The notes beneath the pieces were generated by a model. That model was not told where the DNA came from. It worked only from the letters and a program-made list of their open reading frames with translations, and made no database searches. Shown here piece after piece: positions 32,525 through 42,051 of a stretch of DNA of 64,000 nucleotides; the first letter of the stretch is position 1; each line of letters opens with the position of its first letter. The stretch comes from DASPWW01 sp963756745 (GTDB lineage: Bacteria > Actinomycetota > Thermoleophilia > Solirubrobacterales > 70-9), in NCBI GenBank assembly GCA_963756745.1, contig CAVWOU010000010.1, positions 372,001-436,000 of the forward strand, written 5' to 3'. The position numbers and the translations under genes were made by a program.

Positions 32525-33736
32525 GTGATCGAGGCGCGCGACCTGGACAAGACGTTCAGGATCCCGAGCCACCGCATCGACTCGCTCAAAGAGCGGGCGG
32601 TGCGTCCGTTCGCGCGGATGGAGTACCGCGAGCTTCAGGCGCTGCAGGGGGTCTCGTTCGACATCCACCGGGGCGAGTTCTTCGGCATCGTGGGGCGCAA
32701 CGGCTCGGGCAAGAGCACGCTGCTGAAGATCCTCGCGAGCATCTACAAGGCCGATGCGGGGACGATCAGGATGGCGGTCGGCGTCGCCCCGTTCATCGAG
32801 CTCGGCGTCGGGTTCAATCCCGACCTCACGGCGCGGGAGAACATCGTCCTCAACGGGGTGATGATGGGCCTCTCGCAGCGGGAGGCGCGGCGCAGGCTCG
32901 ACCCGATCCTGGAGTTCGCGGAGCTTCAGGACTTCGCCGAGTTGAAGCTCAAGAACTACTCCTCGGGAATGATGGTCCGGCTCGCGTTCTCGGTGATGAT
33001 CCAGTCCGACGCGGACATCCTGCTGATCGACGAGGTGCTCGCGGTCGGGGACGCGGCCTTCCAGCAGAAGTGCACGGACGTCTTCCAGGAGATGCGCGAC
33101 TCCGGACGAACAATGGTGCTGGTCACCCACGACATGGCTGCGGTGCAGGACTTCTGCCACCGCGCGATGTTGCTCGACGACGGGGAGCAAGCCTACACGG
33201 GCGAGCCAGAGGAGGTGGCGCGCCGCTACATGCAGATCAACTTCGCCGGGGACGGGAGCGGACGCCGAGCGCAACAGCCAAAGGCCGAGGTTCACACCAA
33301 GCTCGTCGAAGCGTGGCTCGAGAACGGAGCCGGCGAACGTGTGGAGAACGTTGAGGCCGGGGAGCCGATTCGCCTCCATGCGGTGATGGAGGCCCTGCGC
33401 GACCTCGAGCGTCCCAGGTTCGCGCTCCAGTTCGTCAGCGCGGACGGGATCAACCTCTTCAGCCTCGAGCGCAGGCTGACCGTGCCCGAGGGGCGGTCCG
33501 ACCGCCTCGCGGAAGGAGAACGGGTCCGAATCACCGGGACGATCGACAACCCGCTCACACCGGGGCGTTACTTCGTCAAGTGCTGGGTCGCGCGTGCCCG
33601 CAATCCGGGCGATCACGGGGTGCACGGAATGAACGTCCTCGACTTCGTCGTCTTCGGCACGGCTCAGGAGCGGGGGCTGGTGTCCGTCGAGGCCGACGTG
33701 GAGGCCGTCGCGGAGAACGAGGCGGGCGGGCCGTGA
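32525..33736 (+). CDS. wzt: Polysaccharide export ABC transporter ATPase (Wzt-like)
   Basis: About 403 residues from GTG 32525 (a TTG at 32435 is an alternative). ABC motifs are Walker A GRNGSGKST, the short-spaced AVGVAPFIELGVGFNPDLTARENI typical of Wzt/TagH, signature YSSGMMVRLAFSVMIQ, Walker B ILLIDEVLAVGD and H-loop VTHDMAA. After about residue 245 comes a C-terminal Wzt-like beta-sandwich (VEAGEPIRLHAVME .. GTIDNPLTPGRYFVKCWVA) that in homologues recognises the glycan terminus, often a methyl cap. That fits the methyltransferases nearby. GTGA overlap with the permease. Confidence 0.9.
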   Translation: MIEARDLDKTFRIPSHRIDSLKERAVRPFARMEYRELQALQGVSFDIHRGEFFGIVGRNGSGKSTLLKILASIYKADAGTIRMAVGVAPFIELGVGFNPDLTARENIVLNGVMMGLSQREARRRLDPILEFAELQDFAELKLKNYSSGMMVRLAFSVMIQSDADILLIDEVLAVGDAAFQQKCTDVFQEMRDSGRTMVLVTHDMAAVQDFCHRAMLLDDGEQAYTGEPEEVARRYMQINFAGDGSGRRAQQPKAEVHTKLVEAWLENGAGERVENVEAGEPIRLHAVMEALRDLERPRFALQFVSADGINLFSLERRLTVPEGRSDRLAEGERVRITGTIDNPLTPGRYFVKCWVARARNPGDHGVHGMNVLDFVVFGTAQERGLVSVEADVEAVAENEAGGP

Positions 33737-34587
33737 ACGGGGTGACGGCTGACGCCGAGCTGCGGGTTGTCAGCGGGCCTTCCGCCCTCGGCGGCGGCTG
33801 GCGCCGCTTCTTCGAGCTCCTCTACCTGATCTCGGTCACAGAGTTCAAGAAGACCTACTTCGGCACGGTGCTCGGGTACGTGTGGTCCCTGGCTCGGCCT
33901 CTGATCATGTACGCGGTGCTTCTGTTCGTGTTCACGCAGATCTTCCGGATCGGGTCGGGCGTCCCCAACTATCCGGTGATGTTGCTCTTCAACATCGTCC
34001 TGTTCTCGTTCTTCCAGGAGGCGACGACGCAGTCCGTGACCTCGGTCGTCGGCCAGGAGCCCATCGTCCGCAAGACCCAGTTTCCCCGCCTCGTGATCCC
34101 CATGGCCACCGTGCTCACGGCAGCGTTCAATCTCGGCATGAACATGATCGCCGTGGTGATCTTCATGCTCGCGTTCGGGGTCGACCCCCTCACGACATGG
34201 CTGTTCTTCCCGATCATCCTCTTGGCGCTGTTCGCGCTGACAGCAGCGCTTTCCATGCTGCTGTCCTCGCTCTACGTGCGCTTTCGAGACGTCGCAATCA
34301 TCTGGGGAGTGGCCGCGACGACCTTGTTCTACGCCAGCCCGATCCTGTACCCGTTTGAGCCGGAGATAGTCCCGGAGAAGTTCAACGACATCCTGCTCGT
34401 CAATCCGCTCACGATCCTGTTCGTGCAGGCGCGGCACTGGATAATCGATTCCTCGGCGCCGAACGCGGTCGAGCTCGCAGGTGGGTGGTTGGAGCTGCTG
34501 CCGGCAGCGGCGGTCTTTGGGCTCACCTGCTTCCTCGGGGTATGGATCTTCAACCGCGAGGCGCCTAGGGTCGCCGAGGAGCTTTGA
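33733..34587 (+). CDS. wzm: Polysaccharide export ABC transporter permease (Wzm-like)
   Basis: 284 residues, ABC-2 permease with six hydrophobic segments. The N-terminal amphipathic block LLYLISVTEFKKTYFGTVLGYVWSLARP is typical for TagG/Wzm proteins. The C-terminal FYASPILYPFEPEIVPEKF .. LLVNPLTILFVQARHWI contains the conserved NPL. It partners the Wzt-like ATPase to flip lipid-linked glycan to the cell surface. Intact. Confidence 0.92.
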   Translation: MNGVTADAELRVVSGPSALGGGWRRFFELLYLISVTEFKKTYFGTVLGYVWSLARPLIMYAVLLFVFTQIFRIGSGVPNYPVMLLFNIVLFSFFQEATTQSVTSVVGQEPIVRKTQFPRLVIPMATVLTAAFNLGMNMIAVVIFMLAFGVDPLTTWLFFPIILLALFALTAALSMLLSSLYVRFRDVAIIWGVAATTLFYASPILYPFEPEIVPEKFNDILLVNPLTILFVQARHWIIDSSAPNAVELAGGWLELLPAAAVFGLTCFLGVWIFNREAPRVAEEL

Positions 34588-34683
34588 TTGTTGCCGTTGC
34601 CGCCTCGGAACTTGACGAACAGGGAGCCTGATGGTCTTTCGCAAGCGCCCCCAGCAGCCCCCGCCGTCGCCGATCGGCCGTCG

Positions 34684-35688
34684 ATGGGCGACTCCCTGAA
34701 CGGGAGCGTCGACGCGATCCTTGACCACATCGACGCGCTTTCCGCCGAGGCTCAGAGTGGCGACGGCAACGGCGTCGACCGCCGCCTCCTGAAGCTGCGG
34801 TACGCCGCAGCGCTGAAGCTGGTCGACCAGCATCACGGACGGCCGGAGTACCCAACGCCCGATGCCGACGCGCTCCCCGAGGGACTGGGCCTGCCGGAGT
34901 TCGCCCCTGAGGAACTGACACCTGAGCTGATGCGGGCGGCGATGCTGCGCGACGGGTGCGTGCTCGTCCGTGGGCTGATCGAGGCCGACCAGGCGGCGCG
35001 GCTCCAGGAGGAGATCGACCGCGCCTTCGACGCGCGAGAGGCGTGCCGATCCGGCGACGCGGGACCGGGCCCCTACTACGAGGACTTCGAGCCCGACCCT
35101 CGGTTCAATCTCGGACAAGACCGCTTCGTGGCGGGAGACGCGTCCAACCTCTGGGGTCCGGACTCCCCCATGGTGATGGAGGAACTGTTCGCCACCTTTC
35201 GCCGCAGTGGTTCCGACGCGCTTGCCTCGGGCTACCTCGGTGAGCGTCCCGCGATCTCGGTGAACAAGTGCACGCTGCGCCGCGTGTTCCCCGACAAGTT
35301 CACCGACAAGACGCCCAGCTTCTGGCATCAGGACGGTGCCTTCCTGGGCGATGTGCGCGCGCTGAACCTGTGGCTGTCGTTGTCGCGCTGCGGCGATACG
35401 GCGCCGGGCCTCGACATCGTTCCGCGCCGGCTCGAGGAGATCGTGCCGACCGGGACCGAGGGCGCCACGTTCGACTGGTCGGTATCGCGCCAGGTGGTCG
35501 ACAGCGTGGCCGGCGCAACCGAGGTGGTCAGGCCGGTGTTCAACCCGGGCGACGCGCTGCTGTTCGACGAGCTCTTCCTTCATGCGACCGGGGCCGATCC
35601 GGGAATGCCGAACACCCGCTACGCGGTCGAGTGCTGGTTCTTCGGTACGTCGGCGTTCCCCACTGAGTACGCACCGTTGGTCGCCTAG
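34684..35688 (+). CDS. Phytanoyl-CoA dioxygenase (PhyH) family protein
   Basis: 334 residues. A Fe(II)/2-oxoglutarate oxygenase: PSFWHQDGAFLG holds the HxD pair (as HQD) and FDELFLHATGADPG the distal His, with Arg in NTRYAVECWFF. It follows the exporter genes on the same strand, so the substrate may be a glycan or its lipid carrier. Start is uncertain: an ATG at 34631 preceded by GGGAG reads MVFRKRPQQPPPSP in another frame and would join this frame after a 1-base shift near 34670. The longer TTG 34588 start in the present frame looks less natural. Confidence 0.8.
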   Translation: MGDSLNGSVDAILDHIDALSAEAQSGDGNGVDRRLLKLRYAAALKLVDQHHGRPEYPTPDADALPEGLGLPEFAPEELTPELMRAAMLRDGCVLVRGLIEADQAARLQEEIDRAFDAREACRSGDAGPGPYYEDFEPDPRFNLGQDRFVAGDASNLWGPDSPMVMEELFATFRRSGSDALASGYLGERPAISVNKCTLRRVFPDKFTDKTPSFWHQDGAFLGDVRALNLWLSLSRCGDTAPGLDIVPRRLEEIVPTGTEGATFDWSVSRQVVDSVAGATEVVRPVFNPGDALLFDELFLHATGADPGMPNTRYAVECWFFGTSAFPTEYAPLVA

Positions 35689-35838
35689 GCGCGGATCGGC
35701 GCACGCGACGCCGTCGGGGATGCGTACGTCACTGCGGGTCCGTATCGCCGCTACCGGGAATGGCGTCGCCGCTTCGCGCACGCGAAGCTCGCGCCGCGGC
35801 TGCAGAGATGGTGGCAGACGCTCACGTTCGCGCCGACG

Positions 35839-36540
35839 GTGCTGCACCTGTTGATCCTCAACCCCCGAATCCATCCCGCGTATGGGCTCAGCTGGCCGAA
35901 GAGGGTGCGGCTCGCCCTTCGGATGCTACGTACGACCCGTGGCGTCCAAACGGCGACGTCGTACAAGGCGCACGTCGTGATGGCGGCCAAGCTACTCGAG
36001 ATCCCGCACGAGGTGGAGGGTGTGGTGGTTGAGTGCGGATGCTTCCTGGGAGGGTCGACCGCGAACCTGTCGCTCGCGTGCGAGGCGGTCGGCCGCGACC
36101 TGATCGCCTACGACTCGTTCGAGGGCCTGCCCAGCCCGCGGGAGGGAGACAAGTACGGCCGGGCCGAGGCCGGGTTCCTCCGTGGCGATCTCGACGTCGT
36201 AAAGGAGAACGTGCGCAGGTTCGGGGCGATCGACAGGTGCACGTTCAGGAAGGGCTGGTACAGCGACACACTGCCAGCGCATACGGAGCCGGTGGTGCTG
36301 CTCTTCTTGGATGTCGATTACCAGGCAAGCCTGGACGCCTGCGTTCTGGTCCGAGCGTTACTGGCGCACTCACTTCGACGCCACGCCTCCCGGGTTGATC
36401 GGCGCGGGCTCCGGGTCGGGGTAGGCCAGTACTACCTCGGCCCGGTTGAGGAGTGGGTCGCGCCGCAGGACCCCGCGAGCGTCGCCTACACCCGCAAAGA
36501 CTTCTCGGGTCGCTGGGATTACTACCCCGAGGGCTCGTAG
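35839..36540 (+). CDS. TylF-type O-methyltransferase-like protein (frameshifted)
   Basis: Third TylF-like gene, shorter form. VEGVVVECGCFLGGSTANLSLA is motif I, DLIAYDSFEGLPSP motif II, FRKGWYSDTLPAH and VVLLFLDVDYQASLDAC the metal-site region. A shift near 36340-36400 breaks the frame before VGQYYLGPVEEWVAP. Protein-like sequence extends upstream of GTG 35839 in the same frame (YREWRRRFAHAKLAPRLQRW) back to the PhyH stop without a start codon, so the true start may lie near ATG 35720 with another shift. Follows PhyH on the same strand. Confidence 0.7.
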   Translation: MLHLLILNPRIHPAYGLSWPKRVRLALRMLRTTRGVQTATSYKAHVVMAAKLLEIPHEVEGVVVECGCFLGGSTANLSLACEAVGRDLIAYDSFEGLPSPREGDKYGRAEAGFLRGDLDVVKENVRRFGAIDRCTFRKGWYSDTLPAHTEPVVLLFLDVDYQASLDACVLVRALLAHSLRRHASRVDRRGLRVGVGQYYLGPVEEWVAPQDPASVAYTRKDFSGRWDYYPEGS

Positions 36541-36544
36541 CAGT

Positions 36545-37558
36545 TCAGCTGCGACGCAGCGTCAGCACGACCTGGTGCAGGTCCTCGCTAAGCAGGCTGA
36601 CGTCGACCAGCTCGAACAGCGGCGCCCAACGCTCCTGGACGTACGCCAGGCTGATCACGGTTTCGCCGTAGGTCATCTCGCCGCCGTCGTACTGGGGATG
36701 CTCCGGGCGCGCCGCGTGGGGCGCGAACAGGTAGCGGGGCTCGGCCAGCGCCGCGAGCGGGTCAGGGCCGAGGGACGCGAGCAGCGGGTGCATCGCCTCG
36801 CTGTAGCTCAGGTAGGCGGGTGAGCGGATGGTGACGATCAGGATGCCCCCCGGGTCGAGCGACGCATGGATCGCGCGCAGGCTGGCGTCGTGCGCTGCCT
36901 CGGAGATGTGGGTGAAGACCGAAAACGCGAACACGAGGTCGAACCGCTCCGCGAACGGCAGCCGCAGAGGCACGAAGTCGCAGCGGGCCAGGACCGCGGG
37001 CACACGCAGCCTCCTGGACACCTCGAGGATGTCCTCCACGGGGTCGCAGCCGTACAGCTTCCCCGGGGTGACGTCACGGGCGAAGAACCTGGTCAGCCGC
37101 CCCCACCCGCACCCGAAGTCGAGAACCCGCGCGTCGCTCAGGGGGAGCGTCGAGTGTGTGGAGAACCGCTGCCTCGCCTTGGCGTAGAACGCCTGTCCCT
37201 GGTTGAGGAGCGTAAGTCCCGCCGCGCCGTTCCAGCGCACCTGGAGCGATTCGTCCGGTAGCTCGGGCAGTAGCGCTCGGATGTTCGGGTAGCGCTCGTA
37301 GCGCCGGCTGAGCAGCACCGTCCACAGGTCGTCGTCCAGGTCGCGAAAGAGGGCGAACGCATCGGGGCCGGCGCCCGCACACTGACGGTCGAGCCGTTGC
37401 AGACGCTCGTCGAAGTAGTGGGCGAGCCACTCGTCCAGCGGCGCCTCCCCCCAAGTCGGCTGCTCGCGCATCGCCTCGATCAGCCGCCGACCGGGGCGCG
37501 AGCGCGCCAGCCTCCTCGCCAGGGCCACGCCCCTCGATGACAGACCGCCGGTGCTCAA
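36545..37558 (-). CDS. Class I SAM-dependent methyltransferase
   Basis: 337 residues, intact. ARVLDFGCGWGRLTRFFARD is motif I, LYGCDPVEDILEVSR motif II, FDLVFAFSVFTHISE and LDPGGILIVTIRSP motifs III and IV. The N-terminal 100 residues are helical and start with an R-rich segment. TTG start at 37558 overlaps the stop of the WsaF-like gene upstream (TTGA). Presumably modifies a sugar or lipid-linked glycan. Confidence 0.85.
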   Translation of the reverse strand: MSTGGLSSRGVALARRLARSRPGRRLIEAMREQPTWGEAPLDEWLAHYFDERLQRLDRQCAGAGPDAFALFRDLDDDLWTVLLSRRYERYPNIRALLPELPDESLQVRWNGAAGLTLLNQGQAFYAKARQRFSTHSTLPLSDARVLDFGCGWGRLTRFFARDVTPGKLYGCDPVEDILEVSRRLRVPAVLARCDFVPLRLPFAERFDLVFAFSVFTHISEAAHDASLRAIHASLDPGGILIVTIRSPAYLSYSEAMHPLLASLGPDPLAALAEPRYLFAPHAARPEHPQYDGGEMTYGETVISLAYVQERWAPLFELVDVSLLSEDLHQVVLTLRRS

Positions 37559-39005
37559 CGCTCGAGGCCCAGGAGCCGTTCGACCTCCTGGAGGAGTCCC
37601 GGCGACAGCGCCTCGTCCCAGCTCGTGGGCCAGTCGATGTGCGACCCGGCGGCCCGTTCGTCGAGCCGGGAGGAGCGGGTCTCGGCCTCAGCGAGGGCCT
37701 CGGCGACGCCGTCCACCGAGGGCTCGGCCGCGATCAGGTTGGGCGAGATCCGCCCCAGCGCGGCGGCGTCCTTGTTCTCGAACGTGTTCGTGACAGTCGA
37801 CATCCCCGCCGCGCACATCTCGATCGGGACCAGGCTCGGGTGCGGGGTGTACATCAGCGCCAAGCCTACGTCGAACGAGCGCAGCAGCCGGGCGTAGTCG
37901 GCCTGCGCGCTGCGCGGGATCAGGCGCACCGATGCGCCCGACCGGGGCAGAGCGAGGTCGCTCGCCCCGCCCTCGACCCCGCCGATCCCGGCGAGCTCCC
38001 AGCCCTGGAGGTGACCCCCCGACACCGCCGCGTCGAGCGCCGCCGCGCCGATCTCGAACAGGTTCCTCTGCGCGTGCTCCTCGGGACGCGCGTAGAACAG
38101 GAGCCGGCGCGGTGGCCCGCGCTTGACGTCCTCCGGCCCCACGGGTCCGACCGGGGTGATGGCGTTGCGGAAGCTGGCCGAGTCGCGATCGCCGGTCGAC
38201 CGACCCTTCGCGAACACGCCGATCTCGCGGGCGGCGAAGAAATCGCGCAGCAGCTCCGGTGGAGAACAGGGCGGTGTGGGGCAGGTCGTAGCTGGCGCGG
38301 GCGAGCGCGGCGGCGCTTCCCATCGGGAAGGTGAACGGCTCGTACTCCTGGATCAGGTACAGGAAGCGCTCTCGCCGCAGCGATCCGAGCGCCGCGTGGG
38401 CGATGTGCGCCGTCCACCATGTCGTGGCGATGACGGCGTCGTCGCGGTTGAGCTCGAGCGGGCCGTCCTCGCGGCCGAACGCCACCTCGACGTGCTCGAA
38501 CATGCCGTCCAACCCGGCGTAGCCCTCGACCCGCTCGCGCCACCCGCGCGGAAGCGGCGGGCGTGGGGTCGACGGTGACGATCCGGGTGCGCACGCCCTG
38601 CTCGGACAGCCGGCGGGCGAGGTTGAACTTCGCGATGTAGCCGCCGAACAGGTGCTTGAGGTCGATCGTCGGGACGAGCAGGTTGACCCGTCGCGGGGCG
38701 CCGTCGCTGACCTCGAGGCGCAGCGGCGCGACCTTGTCGGCGAGCCAGAACCCGGTTTGGACCCGCTGCACCGAGCGCGCCGCGCGGACGATCGCCCACC
38801 CGGCGAGCCCGCCGCCCAGCAGCGCCAGCGGGACCGAGACGAGGATCGCGGCAATGCCCCAGCCGCCGCTCTCGGCGGCGATCCCGAGGCCGGTCCCCGC
38901 GACGAACGCCGCGGCGAGGGGCAACGCCACGAGCGCGGCCGTGGTCCGGCGGCGCCCGGCGGTGCTGGCCAGCCCGCGGCGGGCCAAGCGAGACACCAAG
39001 CTCAT
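37555..39005 (-). CDS. WsaF-like glycosyltransferase with N-terminal membrane helices (frameshifted)
   Basis: The first 70 residues hold two hydrophobic helices (TTAALVALPLAAAFVAGTGL; WGIAAILVSVPLALLGGGLA). VNLLVPTIDLKHLFGGYIAK follows, the start of the WsaF/rhamnan-synthesis GT-B fold. In other frames come VIATTWWTAHIAHAALGS, FLYLIQEYEPFTFPMGSAAA (the WsaF hallmark), and the C-terminal FYARPEEHAQRNLFEIGA, LLRSFDVGLALMYTPHPSLV, PIEMCAAGMSTVTNTFENKD. At least two 1-base shifts (near 38560 and 38250). It starts 11 bases after sufU and ends overlapping the methyltransferase, so it may be read from the suf promoter. Confidence 0.82.
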
Positions 39006-39016
39006 GGCCGGGGAGA

Positions 39017-39445
39017 CTAGATAGCCGCAGCCTCGGCGGGGTCCCCCTGCTCTCCCTCGTCCTCCCAGTCCGCCGCCTCGCCGAGGCCGGCGCTCTTCAC
39101 GACCTTGAGCCCGAGCAGGGCGCACTTCATCCGCGTCGCGGAGATCTCGATCCCGAGCAGGTCGAGGACGCGCTCCTTCGGCAGCGCCACCAGCTCCTCG
39201 CGCGTCATCCCCGCGAGCTCCTCGGTCAGCAGCGAGGTCGCGGCGGTGGAGATCGCGCAGCCCTTGCCCTCGAAGCTCACCTCCGCGACCCGGCCGTCGC
39301 CGTCGAGCCCGATCCACACATGCTGCTCGTCGCCGCAGAACGGGTTCGAGTCCTCGTACTCGAGGTCGAACTCGTCGAGCCGCCCGAAGTTCTGCGGGTG
39401 CTTGTAGTGCTCGAGGATCTGTTCGCGGTAGAGCTGCTCGTCCAC
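39017..39445 (-). CDS. sufU: Fe-S assembly protein SufU
   Basis: 142 residues from GTG 39445. The zinc/cluster ligands are in DSNPFCGDE, FEGKGCAISTAAT and RMKCALLGLKV, the three-Cys SufU pattern (with Asp as fourth ligand). LYREQILEHYKHPQNFG at the start is typical. SufU takes persulfide from SufS. The open frame upstream to 39886 is antisense to sufS coding sequence in another frame and not part of the gene. Last gene of the Rrf2-sufC-sufS-sufU block. Confidence 0.93.
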   Translation of the reverse strand: MDEQLYREQILEHYKHPQNFGRLDEFDLEYEDSNPFCGDEQHVWIGLDGDGRVAEVSFEGKGCAISTAATSLLTEELAGMTREELVALPKERVLDLLGIEISATRMKCALLGLKVVKSAGLGEAADWEDEGEQGDPAEAAAI

Positions 39446-39447
39446 GT

Positions 39448-40726
39448 TCAGTCGAGCTGGAAAACGCGGCGGGCGTCGTGAAGGGCGTCGACGAGCCGGT
39501 CGATGTCGTTGGCGTCGTTGTAGACCCCGAAGCTGGCCCGGGTCGTCGCGGGGACGCCGAGGCGGTCCATCAGCACCTGGGCGCAGTGATGTCCGGCCCG
39601 GACGCAGACGGCGTGGCGGTCGAGGATCTCGGACACGTCGTGGGCGTGGACGCCCTCGAGCTCGAACGAGACGATGCCGCCCCGGCCCTCGCCGGAAGGA
39701 GGCCCGAAGATCCGCAGCCCCGGGACCTCGGCGAGCCGCTCGAGCGCCAGCGACGCGAGCTCGGCGTCCCTGGCGTGGACCGCGTCGAGCCCGACGCCGT
39801 CGAGCCACTCGATAGCGGCGGCGAGCCCGATCGCCTCCCCGATCGGGGGCGTGCCGGCCTCGAACTTCGCCGGCAGGTCGGCCCACGTGATCTCATCGCG
39901 AGTCACCCTCCGGATCATCGATCCGCCGCCCATGAACGGCCCCATCGCCTCGAGCAGGTCGCGGCGGCCGCGCAGCACCCCGATCCCGGTCGGCCCGTAT
40001 GCCTTGTGGCCGGTGAAGGCGTAGAAGTCGGCCCCCAGCTCGGTGACGTCAATCGCCATCTTCGGGGCCGCCTGGGCGCCGTCAACGAGCACGAGCGCGC
40101 CGGCGTCGTGCGCCACGCGCGGCGATCTCGGCGATCGGGTTCACGGTCCCGAGCACGTTGGAGACGTGGGCCACGGCGACCAGCTTCGGACCGCGCTCCA
40201 GCAGCAAGCGGAACGCGTCCATGTCGAGCCGACCCTCGTCGGTGAGCGGCGCCCAGTCGAGCTCGGCGCCGCGCTCGCGGGCGATCAGGTACCAGGGGAC
40301 GATGTTCGAGTGGTGCTCCAGCTCGGTGAGCAGCACGCGGTCGCCGGGGCCGAGGTTGGCGCGTCCCCACGAGTTGGCGACGAGGTTGATCGCCTCGGTC
40401 GCATTCCGGGTGAAGATCACCTCGCGCGGCTCGGCGCCGATGCGGCGGGCGACGGTGTGCCGGGCACGCTCGTAGAGCGCGGTCGCCTCCTCGGACAGCG
40501 TGTAGACGCCGCGGTGGACGTTCGCGTTCTCGGTGCGCCAGAAGCGGTCCAGCGCCTCGATCACGGCGAGCGGCTTCTGCGCCGTGGCGCCGCTGTCGAG
40601 GTAGGCAATCGGCTTGCCGTGGACTCGTCGCGACAGGATCGGGAACTCGTCGCGGATCTCGTCGAAGGGGCGCGAGGGGGCGGAGGTGACAGGCGCGGCC
40701 GTGGCGGTGGTTGCGACCGGTTCCAC
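39448..40726 (-). CDS. sufS: Cysteine desulfurase SufS (one frameshift)
   Basis: From GTG 40726, one base overlapping the sufC TAG. First frame: FDEIRDEFPILSRRVHGKPI, YLDSGATAQKP, ANVHRGVYTLSEEAT, TELEHHSNIVPW, VAVAHVSNVLGT. A shift near 40110 is followed by LVDGAQAAPKMAIDV, DFYAFTGHKAYGPTGIGVL (the PLP lysine), and VCVRAGHHCAQVLM (the catalytic Cys). All active-site residues are present, so a single consensus indel is the simplest explanation. Supplies sulfur for SufBCD and SufU. Confidence 0.92.
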
Positions 40727-41490
40727 TACGCCGCCGCCTCGACCTCGTCGCGGATCCATCCGTAGCCCTTCTCCTCGAGCTGCTCGACGAGCTCCGGGCC
40801 CCCTTCCTTGACGATCCGGCCGTCGTACATCACGTGTACGAACGACGGCTCGACGAGGTGAAGGATCCGCTGGTAGTGGGTGATGATCAGCGTGCCCAGG
40901 TCGGGGCCCGCGAGCGTGTTGACGCCGTTCGCGACCGTGCGCAGCGCGTCGATGTCGAGACCCGAGTCGGTCTCGTCGAGCACCGCGAGCTGAGGCTTCA
41001 GCACCGCGAGCTGGAGGATCTCCATCCGCTTCTTCTCGCCGCCGGAGAAGCCGTCGTTCAGGTAGCGGCTCGAGAACTCCTTCGGGATGTTCATCAACTC
41101 CATCGCCGCCTCCGTCTCGCGGCGGAAGTCCTTCAGCTTGACCTGATCCTCGCCGCGTGTCTCGCGCTGTGCGTTGATCACCATTCGCAGATACTTGGAC
41201 ACTGTCACGCCCGGGATCGCGACGGGGTACTGGAAGGCCATGAACAGGCCCATCCGCGCGCGCTCGTCCGGGGCGGCGTCGGTGATGTCATCCCCCTGGT
41301 AGGTGATCTGGCCCTCGGTGATCTCGAGCCCGGGGTGGCCCATGATCGCGTTGGCGAGCGTCGACTTGCCCGAGCCGTTGGGGCCCATCAACGCGTGCGT
41401 CTCGCCCTTGCTGACCTCGAGGTCGAGGCCGCGCAGGATCTCCTTGCCCTCGGCGCGTACGTGCAGGTTGCTGATCTCCAGATCGGCCAT
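40726..41490 (-). CDS. sufC: Fe-S assembly ATPase SufC
   Basis: 254 residues, intact. Walker A GPNGSGKSTLANAIMGH, the SufC-specific GLFMAFQYPVAIPGVT (Q-loop), signature FSGGEKKRMEILQLA, Walker B LAVLDETDSGLDID and H-loop IITHYQR. It energises the SufBCD scaffold. It lies directly downstream of the Rrf2 regulator. Note that sufB and sufD are not adjacent but 13 kb away on the same strand. Confidence 0.96.
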   Translation of the reverse strand: MADLEISNLHVRAEGKEILRGLDLEVSKGETHALMGPNGSGKSTLANAIMGHPGLEITEGQITYQGDDITDAAPDERARMGLFMAFQYPVAIPGVTVSKYLRMVINAQRETRGEDQVKLKDFRRETEAAMELMNIPKEFSSRYLNDGFSGGEKKRMEILQLAVLKPQLAVLDETDSGLDIDALRTVANGVNTLAGPDLGTLIITHYQRILHLVEPSFVHVMYDGRIVKEGGPELVEQLEEKGYGWIRDEVEAAA

Positions 41491-41520
41491 GTTCTCCGTT
41501 TCGTTCCCGGCGGCGGCGCC

Positions 41521-41989
41521 CTAGATGCGGCCGACCACCGTGTCTTTTCGCTCGTGCTGGTTCGCGAACTTGACGAGCTCCGCGAGCGACGTGCCCGCGA
41601 GCGCCTTGGTCACGCCCCCCTGGACCCGGGTCCACAGCACCTTGGTCGCGCACGCGCGGCCGCCGTCGGTCTCGTGCGAGCACAGGACCTTCCCCTCGCG
41701 CTCCTCGTGAAAGCACTCCATCGGGGCGATCGGTCCCTCGAGCGCCTGGACGACGTCGAGCATGTCGATCTCCTCCGGTGGGCGGGCGAGCTGGTAGCCG
41801 CCGTGCGCGCCGCGCGTGGAGCTCACCAGTCCCGCCTCGCGAAGCTTCGCAACCAGGTGCTCGAGGTAGGCGAGCGGGAGCAGCTCGGCGTCGGCGACGC
41901 TCGTCGAGCGAGACCGGCGCGCTGTCCGCCGTCCGCCCGAGCTCCACCATCAACCGGATCCCGTACTCCGCCTTTGTCGAGAAGAGCAT
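41521..41989 (-). CDS. Rrf2-family Fe-S-sensing regulator (frameshifted)
   Basis: MLFSTKAEYGIRLMVELGRT opens a typical Rrf2 winged helix. A shift near 41900 moves to ADAELLPLAYLEHLVAKLRE, then AGLVSSTRGAHGGYQLARPP (the wing) and DMLDVVQALEGPIAPMECF. Three cysteines follow (MECF, VLCS, RACAT), matching IscR/SufR-type cluster ligands. It precedes sufC by 30 bases and probably controls the suf operon in response to cluster status. The annotated end is at TAG 41521. Confidence 0.85.
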
Positions 41990-42051
41990 CGTCGAGTGCG
42001 TCCTTCCTCGCTAAATCCTACCTCAATGGTCGGTTATCCAGGCCCCGCACG

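Noticed and set aside
33664..35874. 736-codon - strand frame over the Wzm and PhyH genes
   Set aside because: Antisense shadow of intact + strand genes; His/Arg/Gln-rich translation without motifs.
39105..41990. Programmed ribosomal frameshifting as explanation for the split sufS and Rrf2 frames
   Set aside because: No slippery heptamer with a downstream structure is evident, and similar shifts are scattered at unrelated sites across the window, which fits sequencing error better.
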